From: Stagonosporopsis chrysanthemi
Taxonomy: Eukaryota > Ascomycota > Dothideomycetes > Pleosporales > Didymellaceae
Length of the DNA: 50,745 nucleotides
Direction: 5' to 3'
Assembly (NCBI GenBank): GCA_022560025.1
Contig: JAFISE010000201.1
Location: forward strand, 1-50,745
The notes under the pieces were generated by a model. It was not told where the DNA came from. It saw only the letters and a program-made list of their open reading frames with translations, and made no database searches. This document shows, in pieces, positions 10,291 to 21,030 of the stretch; position 1 is the stretch's first letter, and each line of letters starts with the position of its first letter. The position numbers and the translations under genes are program-made.

Positions 10291-10383
10291 TGTCCGCGCT
10301 AGTGACCATAACGCTAGCATACAAGCAGCTTAACCTTCGAAAAGCCCCCGGACACTCTTCTTCTTTTCTCGACCTTGACAACT

Positions 10384-12865
10384 ATGAAGCTCTCAACTAC
10401 GATTGCGGCTGCGCTGCTGCTTGCGCCCGCAGCTTGCAGGGTCGCGCCTCATGTCCCGGGACAGTATCCCACCACGAACGTTACCACACTGATCAAACTC
10501 TTCGGTACCCCACTTACCATTCGAGAAAACGCAGTCTTTGGTGCCGACCCGCGTCCACCCAAACGGCCTAAACCCAATCGACCAGATTCGCCAATGCCCG
10601 TAGCGCCCAGCCCGCCAGCAGCATCTCCAGAATCAGAATGGGACATATATGTCTGCCGGGGCGAGAAGCTAACACGTGCTTGCGAATTGGATGATTACGA
10701 GGCCGATCACTTCATGCTTCCTATCAGGACGAACTTCCGGGGATCGCTCGAAGTAGAGCGGATGCTTTGGGGTTATACCGATGATTATGCTGCGGACTGT
10801 GATATCGAGGGCTCTATCTATGACATCACAAGGGCCTTCGATGGGCTTGGTATCAAAGATGAAGAGACGCTGTGTTTCAGAGTCTTCCACTACGATGAAA
10901 CCAAGGTCGATGAGAACGGACGTACAGTCCGGGTTGAAGACCAGACGTATGAGGTTAACGATAGAGTCTATCGTGTAAGCAGCAGTCTACGATTCACCGA
11001 GTACCTGACCCACTAACCCAATCCAGGCTACTGGCGCACATGCCACGTTCGCCGTCAATGTGAAGCAAGGAGCTGTGTTCTTCATCGACGTTGCATCTGC
11101 TACTCAAGAGGCAGCTCGGTCTTGGGGCGTCCAGGATCCACCTGTCGATCAGCTCCCTGCGCTGAGGCAGATGTCAGATCTCTCCTGGGGGTTCTGGTAT
11201 GAAACTCACGGCGGTGCCGCGCTGGGCTACATCACCAAGTTCATCGTAACTCAGGTCATCAACGATATCACCCTGAGGCTGATCAAGGAAGCACTTGAGA
11301 CCTATGATCCACCGGACGGCGAAGAACGTGTGCGAAAAGTACCCGTGTGGCCTGGAATCACTTTCGACATCGAGACAGCGGCAGCTAAGGCTTTGCTCGG
11401 TAGGTTGTCTGCTCTTGTCGACGCAAGTATACTAGTGAAGATGCCCCATCTACTGACATTGTCTCAGGCTCTCCAAATGGCATTGCTGCGGGCTACTTTC
11501 TAGCGCAACACAAGGACGAGCTTGGTGGCAACAAATACATCAACCGAGTCACAGTATTTCGACCAGACGAGTATACTTGGAACGAAGAGCCTACAATTGT
11601 CTACTACGTCGAAGACGCCCTACTGTCGTCAGAATACACCGACTCCGACGACGAGAGTGAAGACAATGTCGGCAAGCCAAAACCGGCCGCAGAGCCCAAA
11701 GAGACACCCGAGCAATTATGGGACAGAGTTGTGTGTCGAGGCGAGAAATTGCATCAGGCCTCCATACGCAACAAAGATACCGCGATCAATTATGTGCGCC
11801 CCGTCTACAGTGAATTCTCTGGAACCATGAAGGACGAATTGAAGACCTGGGGTTACACGGATCGCAACAGCGATTCGATATACTGCGACTTCAGCAACCT
11901 TGAGAATGAGTTGAACTCGTTGGGAATTGATACAGATTTCAGATCCCCGCTAGATCCAGATGGAGAGAACGAATGCTTCTTCGTTGAACACGCTCTCGAC
12001 CTCGACAACACCCCGTACAACGTTGACGGAAAAGACTATCAGGTGACTGGCTGTGCGACGTGTGGCAACCAGAGACTTTGCTAACGCACCTAGAAAACCG
12101 GTGCGTATGCACACCTGGGCGTCAATGCTCGCCATGGTCTCATCACTTTCTTGAACGTCAAATCTGCGGAGCAAGCAGCTAAAAGTGCCTGGAACGTCGA
12201 AAAGCCGGAAGATGCTGGATTACCACGCCTGAGACAAATTTCTGATCTCGCGTAAGTCACAATGGAGAAAAATAACGCATATGCTGACTACCTGTCTCAG
12301 TTGGGCGGCTTGGAACCGTGCCCACAACAGTGATGCAGGCTTGAACAACATCAAAAACTTTCTTGTGTACCATGTTGTGAACGAAGAGACTATTAAGCTT
12401 ATCAAAATGGCGCTGAAGTCTTACCAGGTCCCCGAGGGGCAGGAGCGACACATGGTCGTGCCTCGGTGGCCTGGACTAGAGTTTGACATAGAGACACAGG
12501 AAGGCAAGGCAATGCTTGGTTCTCCGAACGGGCTTGCTGCAGGCTATTTCTGTAAGTTTTGCCGTCACCCAGTAACTTTGACATCTCGTTTGACTCTGGC
12601 AGTGGTGCAACATAAGGACCAGCTCGGAGGAAATAAATATGTCCACAAGATTACTCTCTGGAGAGACAATGGTGGCCATTTCCAAATGCTGCTGTTCGTG
12701 AGGGACGCACCCTCGCCGCCACAGGAGGAAGTGCCAGTCACGGGTTATGTTCCAACGCTTGATGAGGGCCTTTTGGGCGCGTTTGGGAACACGGGCACGG
12801 TCGTGAAGCGCAGTATTGATGGCAAGAACCTAATCAGGGAGCATCGTGTGTTTGCAAAATTGTAA
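10384..12865 (+). CDS. Secreted paralog array, gene D: two modules fused head to tail
   Basis: Exons 10384-10974, 11027-11399, 11468-12042, 12094-12251, 12301-12551, 12603-12865; 736 residues, nearly twice its neighbours. Signal peptide MKLSTTIAAALLLAPAAC then RVAPH and a Pro-rich linker. Module 1 has CRGEKL, WGY, ADC, LCFRVFH, WGVQDPPVDQLP, WPGITF and SPNGIAAGYFLAQHK. Exon 3 runs from SPNG of module 1 through an acidic linker (SDDESEDN) straight into module 2 (VCRGEKL, KTWGY, IYC, NECFFVEH) without stop or new signal peptide. Module 2 ends with the DGKNLIREH tail that module 1 lacks. Module 2 keeps the YR intron but has lost the LLG intron and has two of its own (12252-12300, 12552-12602). 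A gene-prediction error is unlikely because one exon covers the junction. Confidence 0.8.
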
Positions 12866-12896
12866 GGTTTCGGAAGCGGAAGCCGATCGCTCCCTT

Positions 12897-12925
12897 CCGA
12901 TTATACCTACAGTAGGTATAATCGG
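12897..12925. repeat. Perfect 29-bp palindrome, 14-bp arms
   Basis: Arms CCGATTATACCTAC and GTAGGTATAATCGG flank a single A, 31 bp after the gene D stop codon. It is followed by a weaker GGGCC..GGCCC pair. It could fold into a hairpin in the 3' UTR, or be a remnant of mobile-element inverted repeats. Confidence 0.85.
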
Positions 12926-14182
12926 GCCGCACTTCTAGGCCCGGCTTACACCCCGGGACTGGCCTTCGCGAATAGCCGTTCACCAATGAAGATCTGAGAT
13001 TCCCGCCATCGTCATTTATGCCACTTGCAGAATGATCGGCGACTCATCTAGACAATCTTCATCAAATTGTGCCTACAGGATTTGCGAACCCTTTTCCGAC
13101 CGGCCGCACTGACTCGACATACCGTACCGGATCGTCCGTCGAATGACGCCCGGGGGAACGTTGACTCGCTGATCCAATACCATTCCTTACGGACTCCCCA
13201 CCGTCCAATATTCCCACCCCACGCCGGACGGTCGACCCTTTGATTATGACAGAAAATTCCCGAATGCGAGACTTCGGAAAGCACACAATCGCTGCCTTCC
13301 GCCCCACACGGAGCCGCAAACTTCTTCCTTGCGTGCAAGACTTTGCAAAGCTTCATATTGCTTCTTTGCCACCCACTCGCAGTCCCCAGCTACTCACAGG
13401 GGTCCATTTACAATCGAGGCGTGCTCCACCCTACCGTAAGCTCGGCGGCTCGCTCGTAACGAGGCGATAAAAGCTGTGGAGCGCAAGAGTCTCCCCGCAA
13501 GCGCAGTGCAGCCAGCGCCTCTACTTCCGCTATGTTCCGCAAGTAGCTCCGACGCACGAGGTTCCGCGGCCAGGGTCTCCCCATCCGCAGGTCGGACAGC
13601 GGACAGCGGGCGCTGTACCATTGTAGTGGTGGCGCTGCAGGGTGCGGCGCTGCCGCTACACAAGGCAGTATCGCAGGGGGGAGGGGGGAGCAATGATCGC
13701 CGATGGGGAGCGAGCGTTGCATCCCGAAGGCTGCACAGGGCATAACGCGCCGCTACCCTCGCCGCTGGGTGCATGTCAGCGGCCTGACGGCGTTTGTAGG
13801 CTGAGGAAAGCATTCCGAGCACCAATGAATTGCAAAGGTAGGTTGTTCTCATTGGGTACGGACGAAGTGATCCGGTGCGTATGGTGGAGTACACGACCAG
13901 TATTCATCGGCCAAGAACTGAAGGGCCGACTGCAAGATTAGTGATCAGTCATGAATGCTGATGTGTGAAAACTTGGAAGGGGCCGTTCTGCTGAGCTGGC
14001 CATTATGTCACTTCACAGCAGCACGCTCGAACACAAGTATGGACTTCGCCGAAGATTTTGATAGTCAATGGCTTGAGAAGATTCTTTGATCTACAGAAGT
14101 ATCCAATCAGTAGGAAATGGGGTATCATTGGTACGAGCAAGCTCTCGCATATCATCCAAGAACAATAAATCAAGAATTGAAG
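12926..14182. other. Gene-poor region with a degenerate 69-bp direct repeat
   Basis: No supported gene. Two adjacent 69-bp units (13270-13338 and 13339-13407) encode similar peptides in one frame (DFGKHTIAAF.. and DFAKLHIASL..). Long ORFs between 13394 and 13894 on both strands are in GC-rich, low-complexity DNA and look random. The right end is the 3' flank of the next gene. Confidence 0.5.
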
Positions 14183-16664
14183 TCAATCGTGCATCAGCTC
14201 TCTTCCTTTACGTACAGCCTGCTTTTCTTCAAGTGTTAGGCCTTCCCACTTTGAGATGATGGCATCCATCCTCATGGTTTCCGTATCTTGTTGTACAGAA
14301 CGCGTGTCCGCAATGTACTGACTGCTGACCAACTCAGCAGCCTTCTTGGTCCACTCTTCGCTCGTGCAATAGTCTAGCGCCCCCTGTACCTCAGCAGGCA
14401 ACCGCACCCCGATTGCGGTACATCGTTGTGTCAGGAGGCGGAAGATGGGCTGAGCATAGTAGCTGTAGCTAAGTAAAACAGTGAGTGCGCGGAGGCAAGT
14501 GACGAGACCCTGGTATCGATCATCCGTTTCAGCTTGTGATAACATGGGCCTGTTGTGAGATATTTCGTCGAGGGTACCGAAACTTGCGACTGTGATGCCT
14601 TGTATGACGAAAGTTATGGCGTTCGACCAGCCATGGTGCGTATCGTGAAGAGTCACAAGGCGTCGAATCTCTTTGAGAGAGCCCGAGATAACAGAACGGG
14701 CACGCTCAATGTACAATGCAGCCTGCCCAGAGGTTGACTCGCAATCCGCGACTGGCCGGAACAGCTTCACAATATTGACATTGTATTGCATACTGTGTGT
14801 TGTGAGCATGGTGGGACCGAGCGGAGAGGCAGATTGGCTTACGCGCACAGCAGATTAACCTGCGAAGGAAATTTGTCAGGATTCAAGCTAGGAGGTTGCG
14901 ACTGCCACCATGCTCTGAGCTCAGTGAGGCAGGCCTCGATCCGAGCTGTACTTGATACGTCTCGTGGGTTGATAAATTCTGTGTTTTGAATGATGCCGAC
15001 ACAGTCAAAAAGGATAGTATGCAATGCACACTGAGACGTCAGGAGAGCTACGGCATGTGTCAGATTCGTAGAGAAGCTCGCCACCATATGACTCACGCTC
15101 GGCCTCGGGGCTTTGGATTGGCATTGGGGGGAGCCTTGTGATGATAGCGGGAAACGAGTAGGTGATGGCCATCGTACTTAGTGCATGTCAGTGTCCAGAC
15201 AGTTGCCTCTGAGCTTCCCATAACATACAGCTGGAAGTTGTGTATTGCCCAGGCAGTTGCAGCGCGGACTCTCTTCCATCTATCGACGGAAATGTGTGAG
15301 GGTGTTGTGCTGTTGCGGATCGATTCGTCGTCGAATAAGCCCAGCTTCTGGGCAGCAGTGCATGCGTCTAGAAGGAACCTTTGTCCTTCTCTATCTCGAC
15401 CGTATTTTGCAAGTACCAGATCTAGAAGGAGCAATTAGAGATGTTGCAGGTCATGGATGGAAATGACGAAACCAGATTTGCGACTCACACATGATCATGC
15501 CAGCTTGCACGGTTGTCAGGCAAGCCTTACCGGCTTCGAGGTCCCATAAACGCCTGGCCTCGTGGTAGAATGATGTTTGAATGGAGGTCCCGGAGAATGG
15601 CTTATTGCGGTCTTTGACTGCAGAAGAGTGAAACTGTCGAGGTATCAGAAGCTGCCTTGGGCAAGTGATACTTGTTCGAAGATGGAATCTTACACATGCG
15701 GATACAAGTACAGCATTAATCAAGAGTTCTGAACAAAAATCATCACGCCCACAAGACATATCTGCGAGGAAGGCTTCCCGGTCCAAGAAGTGGTAGTAGA
15801 CATGTTCCCTCTCCGTCCAGATGGTGAAGAGGTGGGCCAGGAAACCCGTGTCGTCCGTAACTCTTGTCCAGTCGCTCACATAACCCAGCCGCGGATCAGC
15901 AGCCAAATCATCCACGGCTGCTGTTGAAGGGGTATGCAAAATGGCCTCGATAGAAGTTAGTCGTGGCAGGGAGCTTTGACTCTCTGTGCTGGATGTGGTC
16001 AAAATTGCTCCCGCGGGCCGCGCGCGTGTGCTTACCGAGCTGACAGATCGTGAGTGTGTCTTCGTCGTTGGGGAGCGGGTCCTTCGAAGACCATAGGAAT
16101 GATACCAGGATAAGGGAGGCTGTACGATTCCATAGCACTAGGAGTATCCAAAGCCTGACGAAGCGGGGGGAGTGTGACTGAATGTGAAGCCTCGTGCTCA
16201 AAGCCACTCGGTGGGGATATACGCGATGGTCGTTGTGCAGGCAGATCGCCGTGACGGACAAAGTCTGCGAGCTCCCGGATGCGTTGAGATGGGGACACGT
16301 CAGGCGAATTGGACCTTATGCGTCTGAGAATCTCAAAGGCTTCGTGCTCAGGCCGTAGTCGAAGGAAGTCGTAAAGTTGCCGCAGATTTGACAACTCGCC
16401 CTGCATCTCCTCATTTTTCCTCTTCATCGCCTGAGATGGCTTTTCGTTGGGACCGAGCTCGTAGATGCATTCCGTGTCCTTTTGAGAGCAACAAGTGCAT
16501 ACAGGGCGATTACCGTCACATTTCGACTTTCGTTTTCTGCAGGCGACACAAGCACCGAGTGTTACGGTACGTTTTGGCTTGGATGTCAAAATAGGGCGAG
16601 GTTGAGGTTGTGGTGCTGGTTCTTGGTCCATGGGTGCTGGTTGCAATGCTCTGAAATTAGACAT
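14183..16664 (-). CDS. Zn2Cys6 fungal transcription factor, six exons
   Basis: Nuclear binuclear-zinc-cluster regulator. Exons on the minus strand: 16664-16036, 15979-15489, 15421-15229, 15176-15097, 15047-14843, 14792-14183; 735 residues, all joins in phase. The cluster is C39-x2-C42-x6-C49-x6-C56-x2-C59-x6-C66 with the basic ACRKRKSKCD core, followed by a coiled-coil-like segment (KRKNEEMQGELSNLRQ). The later exons match the fungal-specific regulatory domain of NirA-type factors (DWTRVTDD, FLDREAFLADM, CSELLINAVL, YLVLAKYGRDREGQRFL, LPPMPIQSPEAE, NVNIVKLFRP). The first join uses an unusual AGAG acceptor at 15980; the other donors are GTGAGT, GTATGT, GTGAGT and GTAAGC. Start could also be the Met 11 codons further in. 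Targets unknown. Confidence 0.82.
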
Positions 16665-17824
16665 GGCGGTAATACACATCAACCGACTGTGTATGGAAGA
16701 ATGCGAACCATGTCAGGGAGAAGATGTTCGAAGTAGGTGGACACCGATCCTGGGTCCGCGAGTCAGTTATGCGACTCGGCGTGGAGAAAAACAGATTGAT
16801 GCCACCGCATGTGGAAGTGCGCTCGCGATATTAGAGGCAGGATTTTCTGTGGGGAAGGCATGCCGGCGGGAAGGGAAGGTAGGGACGAGCTTTGCAGCCA
16901 CCGCGGCAAGGTCGACATCGTCTGTGCTAGGGCAGGCACAAGTTGCCGGGGCCTGTAAAGCTTTTAGGCTGACGACATCGCGGCGAGACGTTGACAATCC
17001 GAGGGCTCTTCTCGGCCGGATAGAAAACGGCATATACGGAACAATCTGTTCTTTACAAGACCAGTGCAGGATCAGCGTGCCAGGACGTCTATTCTTTTGG
17101 TAAACTTCGGCAACTTATTCGCTGCGGGACTGAGTCCGCTCGCACAGACTGGGAGCTCTGCTATGCGTCAGGTCGCCCGACAGGCGCCCGTTAGGTCTCA
17201 GATCCTGTAACCTGCGGTTGCAGGCATCCGCTGCCCGCTGCCAGCTCCAAGCACGACTCCGACAAACAGACGCCATCGTGCGGCGAGGTCACACTACAAA
17301 GACGAGTCTGGCCGAGCCTGGTGTCAATCTCCGCTTCCTATTGAATGCACTGAATCTGTCGCAGATCGCGAGTCCCATTGATTAACAAGTCGAGCCAGGT
17401 CGAATTAAGCCGGCTTGTTAACAGTTGAGAGTAGAAACCAGAGAGAGGATCAACTTTCAGCGTTTCAGAGCGTCATTCATTGTCGGCAGTGTAGCCCGTG
17501 CAAGTGACATATCTACGCAGTCCTTTGAAGCTGAAAGTTTGACCGCGTGTTGCATAAATCCATCGCTGTTCTGAGATAATGAGATGGCTAACACGGTTTA
17601 GGGCGGACAGTAGGTGGTTCTGACCCGTACCTAGTGTCGTGACGCTTTGGTCTGCGAACCCAGGCTACTGGGACTGGTAGTCAATTAACGCCAACAAAGC
17701 TAATCGAAACCGGCTCGCAAGAACACAACTCCTAAGACAAAAAATAGGAGACCTTATGACGTCGACAACCGATTGGACGATTGCGATTGAATTACAAAGC
17801 AGTCGTAGTGGCAGCTGAGATGGT
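16665..17824. other. Promoter region of the Zn2Cys6 gene; no gene seen
   Basis: About 1.2 kb with only short, unsupported ORFs. It lies between two minus-strand genes and must hold the regulator's promoter and the dehydrogenase terminator. Confidence 0.6.
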
Positions 17825-18780
17825 TCACCCACAGGGCTGCGGCGCCTCATCTTGCCTCCATACTAGCTTGCCCTGCTTGCCGCCATCAACGGCAATGACC
17901 TGGCCGTGAATGTGGCTGCTAAAGTTATGGCTGGCGATTGACAGAATCGTCATGGCAACAGCTCTGATAGGAGTTGGCTCGCCCAACGCAGTCTACTGTG
18001 GTCAGTGCTAGTAGAAAGATAGATTGCAGTCTTGCTGACGGCCTAAAGAATGAGTGCATGCGTGAACTAGAGAACTTCTCGTACCGTTGCCTGGGCGTCA
18101 ACATAATACTGGTCTGGATTCTGCGCGCACTCATGTTCCCATCGCTCTGTGCGAACCGGCCCTGGGGCTATCACATTGACACGAGCTCCGGGCCATTCCT
18201 TTGGGACATCTGCCCGAAGCGAATTGAGTAGTCCGCCTTGCACAGCGCTCTTGCCAAGACTGTATTCCGCGTTTTGTCGTTCGCCGAAAAGACCGCTCTC
18301 GCTGCCTATAATGATCAGGTTAGGATGTCTCATCAGCGCGCCGCCGTGCCTTGCTTTACGCAAGCCACGCACCCATTCGCGTGCAGTCAGCCACGTGCCA
18401 GCGACGTTGATGTCAAGCACTTTTCGCAGCTGATCGAACGATGCATCGGCTAACGCTGAGGGGTTTAGGACCGAAAGGTCGAGAGATGCGAGCGCTATGG
18501 CAATGTCGACCGGGCCGTGAGCAGCGACTGCAGTTGCGAAACCCTCTTGCACGTGAGCTTCACTCGACACATCGCAGTGGATAGACTTGAGTGCCGTGTG
18601 AGCCGTGTTCGGCGGAGCATTGCCTGGTTGAGCGCTCGAGGGATATACGATATCCAGCGACGACACCTTTGCGCCGGCTGCGATGAAATGATCAACGACA
18701 GCACGCCCGATGAGACCTGCTCCGCCGGTGACAACGACATGAGACCCTTCCAGCCCTAAGCTCAGAGATCCCTGATCCAT
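17825..18780 (-). CDS. Classical short-chain dehydrogenase/reductase, two exons
   Basis: NAD(P)(H)-dependent oxidoreductase of the classical SDR family; substrate unknown. Exons 18780-18085 and 17992-17825 on the minus strand; 287 residues. The dinucleotide motif is TGGAGLIG (18-25); the active-site set is Asn125, Ser160 (GSESG), Tyr173 and Lys177 (YSLGK), followed by NVIAPGPVRT. The second exon supplies the conserved end: ALGEPTPIRAVAMTIL, then HGQVIAVDGGKQGKLVW. Without splicing the protein would stop seven residues into the intron and lose this C-terminal block. It lies upstream of the Zn2Cys6 gene on the same strand, 1.2 kb apart, so co-regulation is possible but not shown. Confidence 0.88.
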
Positions 18781-18918
18781 TGCGCAGGCCCAATGAAAAG
18801 ATGGTGAAAAGATGGTGTAGATTGTGAAGTCAACGAGTGAGGCAGGGCGGGGAAAGCTTGTTCCTCAAGATTGCGGGGATGGTCCTCTCGCCAGAGGACG
18901 CACCTGCTCTCCGAAGGG

Positions 18919-18951
18919 CCCTGGACGGCCCCTGGGCTGTCCCTGGACTGT
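18919..18951. repeat. 11-bp imperfect tandem repeat, three units
   Basis: Units CCCTGGACGGC, CCCTGGGCTGT and CCCTGGACTGT follow each other directly in the 5' flank of the short-chain dehydrogenase. Confidence 0.8.
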
Positions 18952-19195
18952 CCTTTCCCCATACAATCCTTAGCGAAGATCTGCGCCCGCTGTACAATAC
19001 GGTTAAAAGTTGCGTCAGACATACTCATTGATAATATGTTGAGGCGCAGCAGGCGATCGCTGCGCAATCTCTCTCAGCCAAATGGTCAACCAAAGCCGTA
19101 GCGGTGCACGGTCCACTTTTCTACTACCACATCGGCAGGCTGTACCATGGCAAGATGCTGACGATGGAGCCTATGGCGCAGAACGAAGGTTTGAC

Positions 19196-19227
19196 GACTG
19201 CGGTGCGCGACTGCGGTGCGCGACTGC
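19196..19227. repeat. 13-bp tandem repeat, 2.5 units
   Basis: GACTGCGGTGCGC occurs twice in a row, followed by GACTGC. Confidence 0.85.
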
Positions 19228-20164
19228 ACTCATTCTGCGATCCACGTTCGTTGCAGTGGTGCTTCTTCAGTTGTGTTGTTGATGCAGGATGGCAGGACGA
19301 TGGATCTAACACCCGCCTCTACGCATCATCAAGGGTCTCATCTGAAGGATACTAGCCAATGAGTCCAGGTCTCATTCCCCGGGCGGCATCGTAACTCTGA
19401 TTGATTACCTCTTTATGCGACTCGTAATCATTTGCCCACGCACCCAAGGAAGCTGGCCGGCTCCGCAAATCACAGGCAACACGCTGTATGATAAATGGGA
19501 GTCGCACATCGCTCAAACCCGAGCAGCAACGGACAAAGGCGCCTTCCACCTCGAATACGAGCCGTCAAGCGTACTCTATATTGTGGATCGACTTCCCGCC
19601 TCGTCCGCGGAGTCTCTTCCGTCAGGTTCTGGGCACCACAACGATAGATGTGGATGTTTGCAAATCAGAAGAGCCAGATCGATTATTGCCACTTCGGACG
19701 TCCCAGAGAACTAACGTCGCCGTGGGCAATCAACGTCTGAACCAGGACAGTGACAGGTCGACTAATGCAGATTTGCCGGATCGACACTGCACCTCTCACG
19801 CCAAGGGATTGCAAGCATGACCTAGCTCGAGCACACATGCGACATCTTGATATCTACACCTTGTAGTAGCACCAAGCAAATCTAGAACATCGGGGCGGCG
19901 AGAGTAAGAAATGCTGTAGGCTTATACAGTGGACTGGTTGGGAATTAGCAGCTGCGAGTCAACACGAGGTTGATGAATCATTCTCGCTCGTATGCAGACG
20001 ATTATGAAGCGCAGCCCTAGTCAGGCACCAGTAGACAACATGTCACGCGGGCGACAATGATTCGCACCCTAAACCACAGTAAAGTCGAGGAGCACCACCA
20101 AGGTCACCTTCTTTGCCGCCACAGAGCACTACAACACCACTTCAACAAATCTTGCATGCCATTA

Positions 20165-20395
20165 CTACAACATAAGTTTTTCGCACATATAGTGCCAGAA
20201 CTTCGAAATGCTGTCAACCTGGCCAGAACCCCAAACGTTCTCGTATGCCGACCACGCATGATCACCCTTAACCGCTCCACCCAGCAAAGGCCCACCAAAC
20301 CCCAGGCCGTCTGCGTATGTAGATCTAGAACCGAACCCGAACCCACCGGCGAACTCTTCCGGAGCGACACGTGGTAGGTGCATAGGGATATCCAT
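20165..20395 (-). CDS. Possible small hypothetical protein, 76 residues
   Basis: A minus-strand ORF with ATG at 20395 encodes a Gly/Phe-rich N-terminal half (EEFAGGFGFGSRSTYADG) and ends in SKFWHYMCEKLML. Composition is more protein-like than the surrounding ORFs, but the family is not recognised, and it could be the last exon of a longer gene or chance. Confidence 0.3.
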   Translation of the reverse strand: MDIPMHLPRVAPEEFAGGFGFGSRSTYADGLGFGGPLLGGAVKGDHAWSAYENVWGSGQVDSISKFWHYMCEKLML

Positions 20396-20670
20396 ATTTT
20401 TAAACGTACGATGATCGCCACACCTGATGCTTGTTCAGATTAGACCTCTTTTCATTCGTTGGCATGCAAGCTCATAGATACACTGCGAAGACTAGTGACG
20501 TGAGACACAGGGAATCGACATGCAGCATCTCACTCCGCGACTTATGGCTCGTATCGCATTATGAAGGTTCACGGTGCATGTGCGTATCGTGTTTGTTGTC
20601 GAAATGCCTCGGTTTTGCCCTGGATAGTTAGGGGCAGACAGCTAATGATAAGCACAACCTTGCTAGGTTG

Positions 20671-20687
20671 TTAGGTTAGGTTAGGGG
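20671..20687 (+). repeat. Short telomere-like TTAGG repeats
   Basis: TTAGGTTAGGTTAGGGG, three units resembling the fungal TTAGGG telomere repeat. Too short to prove a telomeric origin. Confidence 0.5.
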
Positions 20688-21030
20688 TCAAACAGCGGTA
20701 TTGGGAGCGAAGGTAAAGTGCCGCAAAGCAAGATAGTGAATAGCTGGTGCTTTGTCATGTTTGAATCTTTGATATAATCTGCACGTGCGCCTTTAGAGAT
20801 ATGCCTAACAATGCGAGAGAACAACAGGCATTCGCGCCTGACGCGGGATCCCGGGCAATATAGATGGAAAGACAAAAATGGCATCTGGAAGGCTCTGTGG
20901 TGCTATTCAATTTTGGACAGATCAGGACTTGAGCTTCGCATACACTGTATGGAAAGACTCCTGGTAAGGTTTTGATAGATTACCAGAACGCGTGAACAAT
21001 GCTCCATCTACGAAAGGCGACGGAGTGTGA

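Larger units (their letters stand above)
18781..20164. other. Gene-poor intergenic region
   Basis: No supported gene in about 1.4 kb. It holds two small tandem repeats (18919-18951 and 19196-19227) and scattered short ORFs without family resemblance. Confidence 0.55.

Noticed and set aside
13394..13894. 166-codon minus-strand ORF and overlapping plus-strand ORFs
   Set aside because: GC-rich low-complexity composition, open on both strands, no family resemblance.
14183..18780. Idea that the Zn2Cys6 regulator and the SDR form part of a biosynthetic cluster
   Set aside because: No core synthase, transporter or P450 lies nearby; two genes are not enough.
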